18,525 nt of DNA from contig JBJHCH010000076.1 in assembly GCA_050485905.1 (NCBI GenBank), forward strand, positions 1 through 18,525. The letters are read 5' to 3'. The notes beneath the pieces were generated by a model, which was given only the letters and a program-made list of their open reading frames with translations, was not told the DNA's origin and made no database searches. The DNA comes from JAWLCA01 sp050485905. Lineage in GTDB: Bacteria; Pseudomonadota; Alphaproteobacteria; Rhodobacterales; Rhodobacteraceae. The position numbers were made by a program, and so were the translations under genes. The first letter of the stretch is position 1. Every line of letters starts with the position of its first letter. Below are positions 7,256-13,109 of the stretch, piece after piece.

Positions 7256-7286
7256 GCCGGCGGGGTGTTTGACGCGCCCCGCCGGC
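7256..7286. repeat. perfect 10-bp stem hairpin in the fasciclin leader
   Basis: GCCGGCGGGG (7256-7265) and CCCCGCCGGC (7277-7286) flank an 11-nt loop. On the minus strand the hairpin lies 42 nt upstream of the fasciclin ATG, inside the proposed long 5' leader. It has no U-run, so it more likely shapes the leader, for stability or access to translation, or ends read-through from the anti-sigma gene. Confidence 0.6.
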
Positions 7287-7409
7287 TTGCCCGGGCCCGA
7301 AGTGTGTGAACGGGTGGGCCGGGGCGTCCACGAGAGGGGCGGTGGCAGCACGGTCATCGTCCCCTCCGAGATCGGTTGCAGGAAGGGATCTGCCCCTCCA
7401 TGCTCGAAG

Positions 7410-7448
7410 CTACGGAAGCGGTTTCGGGAAAGTTTCAGGGAAGGATGG
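7410..7448 (-). promoter_or_regulatory. candidate ECF-sigma promoter(s) for the fasciclin gene
   Basis: On the minus strand two overlapping ECF-like pairs sit just after the anti-sigma stop. One is TGAAAC (7437-7432), 16 bp, CCGTAG (7415-7410). The other is CCATCC (7448-7443), 15 bp, CCGAAA (7427-7422). From memory the mycobacterial SigK consensus is CCATCC and CCGAAT, which the second resembles. Either would give a leader of roughly 200 nt. It is placed where the neighbouring sigma factor could act, but no second copy was found before the sigma gene to support it. Confidence 0.4.
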
Positions 7449-7474
7449 AAAAGATCGGCCCGCTCACGAAAGCG

Positions 7475-8164
7475 TCAGAGGTCGCCGATCTCGCCGGTCA
7501 TCAGCACCGGGCCGGTGGGCGCGCCGGTGGTTGAGCCGCCCGATGGTTCAAGGCTGACCGCCAGCACCACGCCGGCCGACAGACCCTCGGCCTCGGCCTC
7601 GGTCACTTCGGCGGTCAGCAGGCCGATAGAGGACGGAACGCCATCGGCGCCAATCGCCCAAAGCTCGTAATCCTGCCCCTCGGCCGCCGCGGTGCCGGAT
7701 ACACGCGTGACCGACAGGCGCCCGCTTTCGGGATCGTAAAGCGCGCTGAAGCCAAGATCGGTATCTTCCGCTGCCAGTTCCGCCGACAGGGTCGGAAGGA
7801 AGGCGGGCGGGATCGGCTGCGGCGTGAACAGCCCAAGCTGCACCATGACGACCGCCGCCGCCGCGGCGGTGGCCAGACCGCCCAGCCAGACCGGCCACCA
7901 GCTGCGGCGCGGCCGGTCAGCGGGCTTAGGGAACAGCCGCGCCTCGATCCGGGCCAGCAGGTCGGGGGCCGGCACCTCGTCGATCTCGTCGTTCAGGGCC
8001 GCGAACCGCTGCTCCCATGCCGCGACGCGGGCAGCAAAGCCGGCATCATCGGCAATCCGCCGCTCGGCCGCCAGCCGCTCGTCGAGCGGCAGCACGCCGA
8101 GGACGTATTCGGCGGCAAGCACCTCGTCCTCGTCATGCGGTGGCAGATCCGGCGGCAGGCTCAT
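7475..8164 (-). CDS. RskA-like membrane anti-sigma factor
   Basis: The 229-residue protein has a cytoplasmic N-terminal domain (1-85, with VLAAEYVLGVLPLDER, typical of RskA/ChrR-like anti-sigma factors), one membrane segment at about 90-113 (WWPVWLGGL then alanine/valine), and a periplasmic domain with YELWAIGADGVPSSIGLL, characteristic of the anti-sigma-K domain. It has no cysteine, so it is not a zinc (ZAS-type) or thiol sensor; release by regulated proteolysis is the likely route. The ATG at 8164 overlaps the sigma stop by ATGA, the usual coupled arrangement, and is preferred over a GTG at 8176 whose ribosome-binding site would be only 1 nt away. It should hold the neighbouring sigma factor inactive at the membrane. 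Confidence 0.9.
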   Translation of the reverse strand: MSLPPDLPPHDEDEVLAAEYVLGVLPLDERLAAERRIADDAGFAARVAAWEQRFAALNDEIDEVPAPDLLARIEARLFPKPADRPRRSWWPVWLGGLATAAAAAVVMVQLGLFTPQPIPPAFLPTLSAELAAEDTDLGFSALYDPESGRLSVTRVSGTAAAEGQDYELWAIGADGVPSSIGLLTAEVTEAEAEGLSAGVVLAVSLEPSGGSTTGAPTGPVLMTGEIGDL

Positions 8165-8706
8165 CGGTCGAGACACTCCTTCAGTTTCAGCAGGCTACGG
8201 CGCAGCCATGTTCGCATCGTGTTCAGCGGCACGTCGTGCCGCCGGGCCAGATCGTCATAGGACAGCCCGTCCAGATAGGCGCCGCGCACCGCGTCGGCGC
8301 GGCCGTCCTCCAACTCGTCGAAACAGGCGTCGATCCGGCGCATCTCTGACTTGGCCTCGGCCCGGGCTTCTGCCCGGGGCGCCGCATCGGCCACCGTGGC
8401 CAGCGCGTCCTCGCCATCGGTCGGCGCTGGGCGGGCACGCAGCCGGTCGATGGCGTGGTTGCGCGCCAGCGTGATCAGCCAGGTCATGCCGCGGCCTTTC
8501 GCGGCATCATACCGCGTCGCCCGCAGCCAGACCCGCGTGAACACCTCCTGCAACGCATCCTCGGCCTCGGCCCTGTTGCCTAGGATACGAAGCAGCGTTC
8601 CAAATAGTTTCGCCGAGGTCGCCGCATAAAGTTCACGGAACGCCGCCCTGTCCTGCCCGGCCACGCGGGCCAGCATCTGTGCGACGGGATCGAGCGTTTC
8701 GTTCAT
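8161..8706 (-). CDS. ECF-type RNA polymerase sigma factor (SigK-like)
   Basis: This is a 181-residue sigma factor with only regions 2 and 4. Region 2 (about 23-92) includes AEDALQEVFTRVW and TWLITLARNHAIDRLR. Region 4 (about 123-178) includes YLDGLSYDDLARRHDVPLNTMRTWLRRSLLKLKE, here cited as 144-177, the -35-binding helix-turn-helix. The size and domain order are normal for ECF factors. The next gene encodes an RskA-like anti-sigma factor in ATGA overlap, and a FAS1 protein follows, matching the SigK group. The ATG lies 5 bp after the RACo-like stop with a weak ribosome-binding site, so part of its expression may be read-through from that gene. The signal it answers is unknown. Confidence 0.92.
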   Translation of the reverse strand: MNETLDPVAQMLARVAGQDRAAFRELYAATSAKLFGTLLRILGNRAEAEDALQEVFTRVWLRATRYDAAKGRGMTWLITLARNHAIDRLRARPAPTDGEDALATVADAAPRAEARAEAKSEMRRIDACFDELEDGRADAVRGAYLDGLSYDDLARRHDVPLNTMRTWLRRSLLKLKECLDR

Positions 8707-8711
8707 GCGTC

Positions 8712-10754
8712 TCAGCCCCGCCGCCGCCGCCGTCCGCCGCCCTCGGCGCCAGAGGTATTGAAGCTGGGGTTCGGCAGGGTGACGATCCGCGCCAGTTCGG
8801 GGAAGGGATCGACCGCGTGCGGGATTGCGTTGGCGTTGACGAAATGCTCCTGAAACCGGGGTTCGATGGCGGTTTCGACCTTGTGGATGCGGCCGACCGT
8901 TTCCTCGATCGCCACCCGTGCGCCGGCATCGCAGAGCGCGATGCGCGCGCCGGTTCCGGCTGCATTGCCGGCGGATTGGACCTTGTCGAGGGGCACATCG
9001 GGAATCATCCCGAGCACGATGGCATGTTTCGGACTGATGTGCGCCCCAAAAGCGCCGGCCAGCACCACCCGGTCCACCCGGTCCACGCCCAGCTCGTCCA
9101 TCAACAGCCGAGCGCCCGCGTATAGTGCTGATTTCGCAAGCTGAATCGCGCGGATATCACCCTGGGTCACAGTGATCACCGGCCCGCCTGCGGCGCTGCC
9201 GTCGTGGACCAGATAGGCATGAGTCCGCCCTTGCTCGATCATCCGCGAGGTTCCCACCTGCTCTGCCGATCCGATCAGGCCGGAGGCGTCGAGGATGCCG
9301 GCCATCCGCATCTCGGCCACCGCCTCGATGATGCCCGACCCGCAGATGCCGGTGACGCCGGTGGCCTCGGTCGCCTCGGCAAAGCCCGGCTCGGTGGACC
9401 ACAGCTCGCAGCCGATCACCTTGAAGCGCGGCTCCCTGGTCGCGGGGTCGATCTCCAGCCGCTCGATGGCGCCGGGGGCGGCGCGCTGGCCGGAACTGAT
9501 CTGCGCGCCCTCGAACGCCGGCCCGGTGGGGCTGGAACAGGCCAGCACGCGGCGTTTGTCGCCCAGCAGGATCTCGGCATTGGTGCCCACATCCACCACC
9601 AGCACCAGATCGTCGGACTTGTCCGGCGCTTCCGACAGGGCCACGGCGGCGGCATCGGCCCCGACATGGCCGGCGATGCAGGGCAGGATATAGACCCGGG
9701 CCGAGGCGTTCAGCACGCCCAGATCCAGATCCGCCGCATCCAGCGTCAGCGCGCCCGATGTCGCCAGCGCAAAGGGCGCCTGGCCCAGTTCCACCGGGTC
9801 GATGCCCAGTGCCAGATGGTGCATAACCGGGTTGCAGACCAGCACCGCCTCGACGATCAGGGCCGGGTCGATCCCGCCCTCGGCCGCGATCTCGGCCGCC
9901 AGCCGGTTCAGCGCCTCGCGCACCACGCCGGTCATCTCGGCATCGCCGCCGGGGTTCATCATCACATAGCTGACCCGGCTCATCAGATCCTCGCCAAAGC
10001 GGATCTGGGGGTTCATCACCCCCGCCGATGCCAGTACCCGCCCGTCGGTCAGGTCGCACAGATGCGCTGCGATTGTGGTGGAGCCGAGGTCGATGGCCAG
10101 CCCGTAGATGCCGCCCTCGTGAAATCCCGGCCAGATCTCCAGCAGCCGGGGGCGGGCGTCATGGGGACCGCGATGCACCGCGACGGTCACCTTCCAGCCA
10201 CCCTTGCGCAGGGCCGGCTGCAGCCGGCGCAGCACCGCTAGACCGGCCTCGGGCGGCTCCAGCCCCCACTGGTCGGCCAGCGCGCGGGCCAGCCGTTCCA
10301 GATCGCCGGTCGGCTCGTCCATGTCGGGCTCTTCGACCTCGACGTAGTAGAGCCGCGTCGCCGGGTCCATGGTGATCGCCCGCGCGGTCGCGGCCTTGCG
10401 GATCACCTGCTTGTGGACCTGGCTTTCGGGCGGCACGTCGATCACAACGTCGCCCATGATCTGCGCCTGGCAGCCCAGCCGCCGCCCCGCGATCAGCCCG
10501 CGCTTTTCCCGGTAGCGTTCCTCGACCGCGTTCCACCCCGACAGCGCATCTGCCGCGACCGTGACGCCGTGCTTGGCAAACTCGCCCACACCCGGCGTGA
10601 CCTGACAGCGCGAGCAGATGCCGCGCCCGCCGCAGACGCTATCGAGATCCACGCCCAACTGCCGCGCCGCGGTCAGGACCGGCGTGCCCGCCGAAAACCG
10701 CCCGCGCTTGCCCGAGGGGGTGAAGATCACAAGGGGGTCTGCGGGGTCGGCCAT
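8712..10754 (-). CDS. RACo-like corrinoid activator (2Fe-2S plus DUF4445/ASKHA ATPase)
   Basis: Proteins of this family use ATP to reduce inactive Co(II) corrinoid cofactors of methyltransferases back to Co(I). The 680 residues have an N-terminal plant-type ferredoxin domain with C41, C47, C50 (CGGRGICSRC) and C95 (RRLGCQAQ), all four cluster ligands. A linker (100-200) follows, then an actin-like ATPase core with YGLAIDLGSTTIAAHL, VVDVGTNAEILLG, GICGSGIIEAVAEM and VVLAGAFGAHI. The ATG at 10754 follows GGAG and starts right at the ferredoxin. The longer frame to 10991 gives low-complexity sequence and is rejected. The usual neighbours, a corrinoid protein and methyltransferase, are not in view, so the partner is unknown. 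It lies immediately upstream of the sigma gene. Confidence 0.9.
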   Translation of the reverse strand: MADPADPLVIFTPSGKRGRFSAGTPVLTAARQLGVDLDSVCGGRGICSRCQVTPGVGEFAKHGVTVAADALSGWNAVEERYREKRGLIAGRRLGCQAQIMGDVVIDVPPESQVHKQVIRKAATARAITMDPATRLYYVEVEEPDMDEPTGDLERLARALADQWGLEPPEAGLAVLRRLQPALRKGGWKVTVAVHRGPHDARPRLLEIWPGFHEGGIYGLAIDLGSTTIAAHLCDLTDGRVLASAGVMNPQIRFGEDLMSRVSYVMMNPGGDAEMTGVVREALNRLAAEIAAEGGIDPALIVEAVLVCNPVMHHLALGIDPVELGQAPFALATSGALTLDAADLDLGVLNASARVYILPCIAGHVGADAAAVALSEAPDKSDDLVLVVDVGTNAEILLGDKRRVLACSSPTGPAFEGAQISSGQRAAPGAIERLEIDPATREPRFKVIGCELWSTEPGFAEATEATGVTGICGSGIIEAVAEMRMAGILDASGLIGSAEQVGTSRMIEQGRTHAYLVHDGSAAGGPVITVTQGDIRAIQLAKSALYAGARLLMDELGVDRVDRVVLAGAFGAHISPKHAIVLGMIPDVPLDKVQSAGNAAGTGARIALCDAGARVAIEETVGRIHKVETAIEPRFQEHFVNANAIPHAVDPFPELARIVTLPNPSFNTSGAEGGGRRRRRG

Positions 10755-10952
10755 GGCTGCTCCGTTCCGTCCCGGCCGGTTGTAAGCCGATGGGGGGCGG
10801 TTGCAAGCGCGTGAAAGCGGCAGGGGGTCGCCCGGCGGCGACGCGCCATGATGCGAGCGGGGGAGCGTGGCGGGTTCCTGGATCGGCGGATGTGTTCGGC
10901 GGGTCGATCCCGGTGCAGGAACGTCTTTGCCAGAAACACAAAAGCGCCGCCC

Positions 10953-10970
10953 GCCGGCACGGATGCCGGC
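10953..10970. repeat. inverted repeat GCCGGCA-CGGA-TGCCGGC
   Basis: Perfect 7-bp arms enclose a 4-nt loop. On the minus strand the stem is followed 8 nt later by GCTTTTG, so it could be a weak terminator for transcripts coming from luxI, or part of the RACo leader (about 200 nt before its ATG). Confidence 0.5.
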
Positions 10971-11057
10971 ACGACTCGTTACATACACCACAGGGTCGCG
11001 ATCAGGCTACCTGCCCCGGAAGGCCGCGAAGCCCGGTTCTCTCACGCCTCGGCGACG

Positions 11058-11081
11058 AGCGGTCGGGATCTCCCGACCGCT
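11058..11081. repeat. perfect inverted repeat, 11-bp arms (AGCGGTCGGGA)
   Basis: AGCGGTCGGGA (11058-11068) and TCCCGACCGCT (11071-11081) are separated by only 2 nt. This is about 100 bp after the luxI stop and 300 bp before the RACo start. It could be a hairpin at the end of the luxI message or an operator. No U-run follows on either strand. Confidence 0.6.
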
Positions 11082-11177
11082 TCGATCCGCTGCGACTGAC
11101 GGTGCCCCTTGCCCGGTCTGTCCGGACCACGGGGGCCGCCATGCGCGGCTGCCTTTGACGCCGTTCTGCGCACAGCG

Positions 11178-11786
11178 TCAGTGCGTGACGCGAGATTCGA
11201 CCGACCGTTGCGTGGGCATGCTTAGGACTGCATAGCGACGGCCATCGCCTGCGTTCTCGTAGGGTTCGCCGATGCGGTTCGCAGCGTAGCCGAGTTGCCG
11301 CAGCGCGCGCATGAGCGAAACCGGCGAGAGCGACATGAGTTCGCTTGCGCCATTCTGTCGCGCCACCCGGATCAGTCCGTCCACGACCAGCGACAAACAT
11401 TCGCTGCGTTCGGCATGGGTGCGGAGCGAATCAGACAGAACGAGGCGCGTACACTCCCACACATCGGGCGTGCGGATCTCGGACGACAGGACCTGGGCGG
11501 GGATATCCACCAGCTTGCCGTTGACCGCATCGCGCAGCATGTAGGTATGGGCGCCCCAGTTCGATGTCGTGGGCATCGTCCGCGCCCCGCCGATCACCTT
11601 TCCATCGCGCAAAACAAGTGAATAATGGGCCAGCGGGTTGTCATACTGGTCCATTTCAACGGTTTCATTGTGCGGGATGTCCCAGCCCAGCGTATCGACG
11701 AAGAAGTGCTTCCGAAGGCGCAGGTAATCGTAGAACGCGGTGCCGTGCAGGTGCAGGTCGGACAGGTCGAAGGTGATGTTTTCCAT
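11178..11786 (-). CDS. LuxI-type acyl-homoserine-lactone synthase
   Basis: The enzyme makes an N-acyl-homoserine lactone from S-adenosylmethionine and an acyl carrier (acyl-ACP, or acyl-CoA in some). The 202 residues keep the LuxI set: R25, F29 and W35 in the N-terminal stretch LRLRKHFF...GW, E44, D46 and D49 in EMDQYDNP, R69 in GGARTMP, and E111 and R114 in WECTRLV. All appear intact, so it should be active. The chain length cannot be read off. The ATG at 11786 has AGGAG 8 nt upstream; a TTG at 11813 is rejected as it lacks one. Upstream on the same strand is luxR, 106 bp away, with a lux-box-like repeat between. The ribosome-binding site lies inside a small hairpin. Confidence 0.95.
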   Translation of the reverse strand: MENITFDLSDLHLHGTAFYDYLRLRKHFFVDTLGWDIPHNETVEMDQYDNPLAHYSLVLRDGKVIGGARTMPTTSNWGAHTYMLRDAVNGKLVDIPAQVLSSEIRTPDVWECTRLVLSDSLRTHAERSECLSLVVDGLIRVARQNGASELMSLSPVSLMRALRQLGYAANRIGEPYENAGDGRRYAVLSMPTQRSVESRVTH

Positions 11787-11792
11787 GGTGTG

Positions 11793-11809
11793 CTCTCCTT
11801 TTTGGAGAG
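11793..11809 (-). promoter_or_regulatory. hairpin covering the luxI ribosome-binding site
   Basis: On the minus strand CTCTCC, five A, then GGAGAG form a perfect 6-bp stem. The second arm contains the GGAG ribosome-binding site of luxI, so folding would hide it. With the start codon 6 nt after the stem, it could set a low basal level of synthase translation or respond to a binding factor. The structure is seen; the regulation is inferred. Confidence 0.5.
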
Positions 11810-11812
11810 TCA

Positions 11813-11850
11813 ATTAGACCACTTACACCTTAAGTTGAGAATCACTCAAC
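11813..11850 (-). promoter_or_regulatory. lux-box-like repeat and -10 for luxI
   Basis: GTTGAG-AATCA-CTCAAC (11834-11850) is a perfect dyad with 6-bp arms, 48-64 bp before the luxI ATG. On the minus strand TCTAAT (11818-11813) matches the -10 consensus in five of six positions, and the dyad centre lies about 26 bp upstream of it, roughly over the -35. That is where a LuxR activator binds at class II promoters. The dyad is 17 bp, shorter than the classic 20-bp lux box. Confidence 0.5.
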
Positions 11851-11892
11851 GCAATTCGGCCACGGTTCCGGCAAATTTTTTTCCGCAAATTG

Positions 11893-12501
11893 TCATATTA
11901 GACCGTGGGCTTGCGCCATGCTGGCCGCGTGGGTGCCCGTTTTCGCGCCAAGTTTTCGCCGGGCGTTGCGCAGGCGCAGCTTCACCGCCCCCTCGGAGAT
12001 TCCCAGCCGCGCTGCGATCTCCTTCAGCAGCAGACCATCGCGCACCATGCGCAAGGCTTCCAGCTCCGCGTCGGTCAGACCAGTGGGCGGTGCCTTTGCA
12101 TCGTGCAGATGCTGCAGCACCTCTCGCAGCAGCCGCAACTCCTCATCTGTGAACTCGCGGTCTGACCGGGCAAAGGATCCCAGGCTGCGCTGGCCGTCAC
12201 GCCCGCGCCCGGTGCAAGAGATGGCGGCTCCGAACAGCAGCCCGTGTTCCGCCGCTTCCTGCAGGATGCCCTGTGGATCGGGCAGTGCAATCTCGCTCCA
12301 CCGAATTGCGCCGGTGTTCGAGTAAAGCCAACGCATTACAGGATCGGCCAGCATGTAGCCCGCCCGCGTATAGCGCTCGATCCACTCGGCTGGCAGTGCG
12401 TTTACCTCTTCGAGGGGAAATGCGAATCCGATGCGCAGGGCTATGTAATAGCCGGCCGGGGCGAGGCTTTCGAAATCTCGCGGAACGGCCGGGCTGTTCA
12501 T
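11893..12501 (-). CDS. LuxR-type quorum-sensing regulator (full length)
   Basis: A 202-residue regulator with an N-terminal autoinducer-binding domain and a C-terminal GerE/LuxR helix-turn-helix. The ligand-pocket residues conserved in TraR/LuxR are all present: W40, Y44, D53, P54, W68 and G91. The DNA-binding domain runs from about 142 (LTDAELEAL, then LLKEIAARLGISEGAVKLRL with the recognition helix near 168-180). It shows no sign of damage. It lies upstream of luxI on the same strand, so it is the likely cognate receptor. The ATG at 12501 has an AAGG 11 nt upstream, rather distant. Divergent from it is a paralogue without the DNA-binding domain. Activator or repressor behaviour cannot be told. 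Confidence 0.93.
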   Translation of the reverse strand: MNSPAVPRDFESLAPAGYYIALRIGFAFPLEEVNALPAEWIERYTRAGYMLADPVMRWLYSNTGAIRWSEIALPDPQGILQEAAEHGLLFGAAISCTGRGRDGQRSLGSFARSDREFTDEELRLLREVLQHLHDAKAPPTGLTDAELEALRMVRDGLLLKEIAARLGISEGAVKLRLRNARRKLGAKTGTHAASMAQAHGLI

Positions 12502-12569
12502 GTAAGCGTGAACCTTGATCTTGCGGCAACGCCGTGCGCATGATTGGATGCGGACACGACGGTGCAGTT

Positions 12570-12599
12570 ACCCTATGCCATTGTATCCATGGCAATCAA
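12570..12599. promoter_or_regulatory. inverted repeat between the two luxR genes with overlapping candidate promoter
   Basis: TGCCAT-7 bp-ATGGCA (12576-12594) is a perfect 19-bp dyad midway between the divergent luxR genes. On the minus strand it fills the 18-bp spacer between TTGATT (12599-12594) and TAGGGT (12575-12570), a weak promoter for the full-length luxR. A protein bound there would block or activate that gene and could also act on the divergent one, whose ATG is 30 bp away. It does not share sequence with the repeat before luxI. Confidence 0.4.
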
Positions 12600-12623
12600 C
12601 CTGCAAGCGAGTAGGTGAGGGGA

Positions 12624-13109
12624 ATGGGAGATGAGAACGGGATCGGCCAGCTTCTGGCTGATCTCCATGGAATGAGCCCGGCAGGCTTTGCGGTCGCGCT
12701 TCACGTCACGTACACAACCCCGCGGTATCTGTTCCAGTCCTACGACAAGGCATGGATGGACCTCTACTCGCGGCGGGGCTACGTGCTGCAGGATCCGACC
12801 GTGCGCTGGGGCTTCTCGCACACCGGAACGATCCGGTGGAGCGCGCTCGCACCCGAGGATCCGGGGGGTGTGCTGGCGGCAGCGGCGTCCGAGGGGTTGC
12901 GGTTCGGGGCAACGGTGGCGCTGGAATCCCGCGGCTCGCGCAGCATTGGTAGCGCCGCGCGCGGCGACCGAGAGTATACCGATACCGAGATGGTGACGCT
13001 GCTGTCGATGCTGTCGCGGATGCACCGCGCCACGGCCGAGACCATGAAGCTGTCACCCAAGGATCACGAGATGCTGCGGGTGATGTCGATCTACCTGACG
13101 CACGGCTGA
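12624..13109 (+). CDS. LuxR-type protein with ligand domain only (HTH missing)
   Basis: The 161-residue protein is a clear paralogue of the neighbouring LuxR: SPAGFAVALHV, WMDLYSRRGYVLQDPTVRW and TGTIRWSAL align with that protein's APAGYYIALRI, WIERYTRAGYMLADPVMRW and TGAIRWSEI. All pocket residues checked are kept (W44, Y48, D57, P58, W72, G95). The protein stops after LSPKDHEMLRVMSIYLTHG, which equals only the first helix of the LuxR DNA-binding domain. The region after the stop is the 3' end of trhO on the other strand, not a frameshifted HTH, so this is a settled form and not a recent nonsense change. Truncated receptors of this type can act by pairing with, or taking ligand from, the full-length one. 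The ATG at 12624 with AGGTGAGG upstream is preferred over a GTG at 12615. Confidence 0.88.
   Translation: MGDENGIGQLLADLHGMSPAGFAVALHVTYTTPRYLFQSYDKAWMDLYSRRGYVLQDPTVRWGFSHTGTIRWSALAPEDPGGVLAAAASEGLRFGATVALESRGSRSIGSAARGDREYTDTEMVTLLSMLSRMHRATAETMKLSPKDHEMLRVMSIYLTHG

Larger units (their letters stand above)
10755..11177. other. intergenic region between luxI and the RACo-like gene
   Basis: I find no convincing gene in these 423 bp; the short frames on both strands have arginine- and proline-rich content typical of non-coding GC-rich DNA. It must contain the promoter of the RACo-like gene and the end of the luxI transcript. Two strong inverted repeats are listed separately. I looked for a cobalamin riboswitch because of the downstream corrinoid activator and saw no recognisable B12-box or SAM/SAH-type core, though such motifs can be missed by eye. 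Confidence 0.6.

Noticed and set aside
9204..10241. Long plus-strand frame opposite the RACo-like gene
   Set aside because: Antisense shadow of a gene with clear ferredoxin and ATPase motifs; no coherent protein features.
10755..10991. N-terminal extension of the RACo-like protein
   Set aside because: The added residues are low-complexity and precede a ferredoxin domain that starts right after the ATG with a good ribosome-binding site.
10755..11177. Cobalamin riboswitch before the corrinoid activator
   Set aside because: Expected from the gene's role, but I could not find a B12-box-like core or the supporting stems by eye.
12580..12589. ATTGTATCCA shared between the luxR spacer and the palindrome at 1577-1586
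   Set aside because: Ten bases only, without the rest of the dyad; most likely chance.
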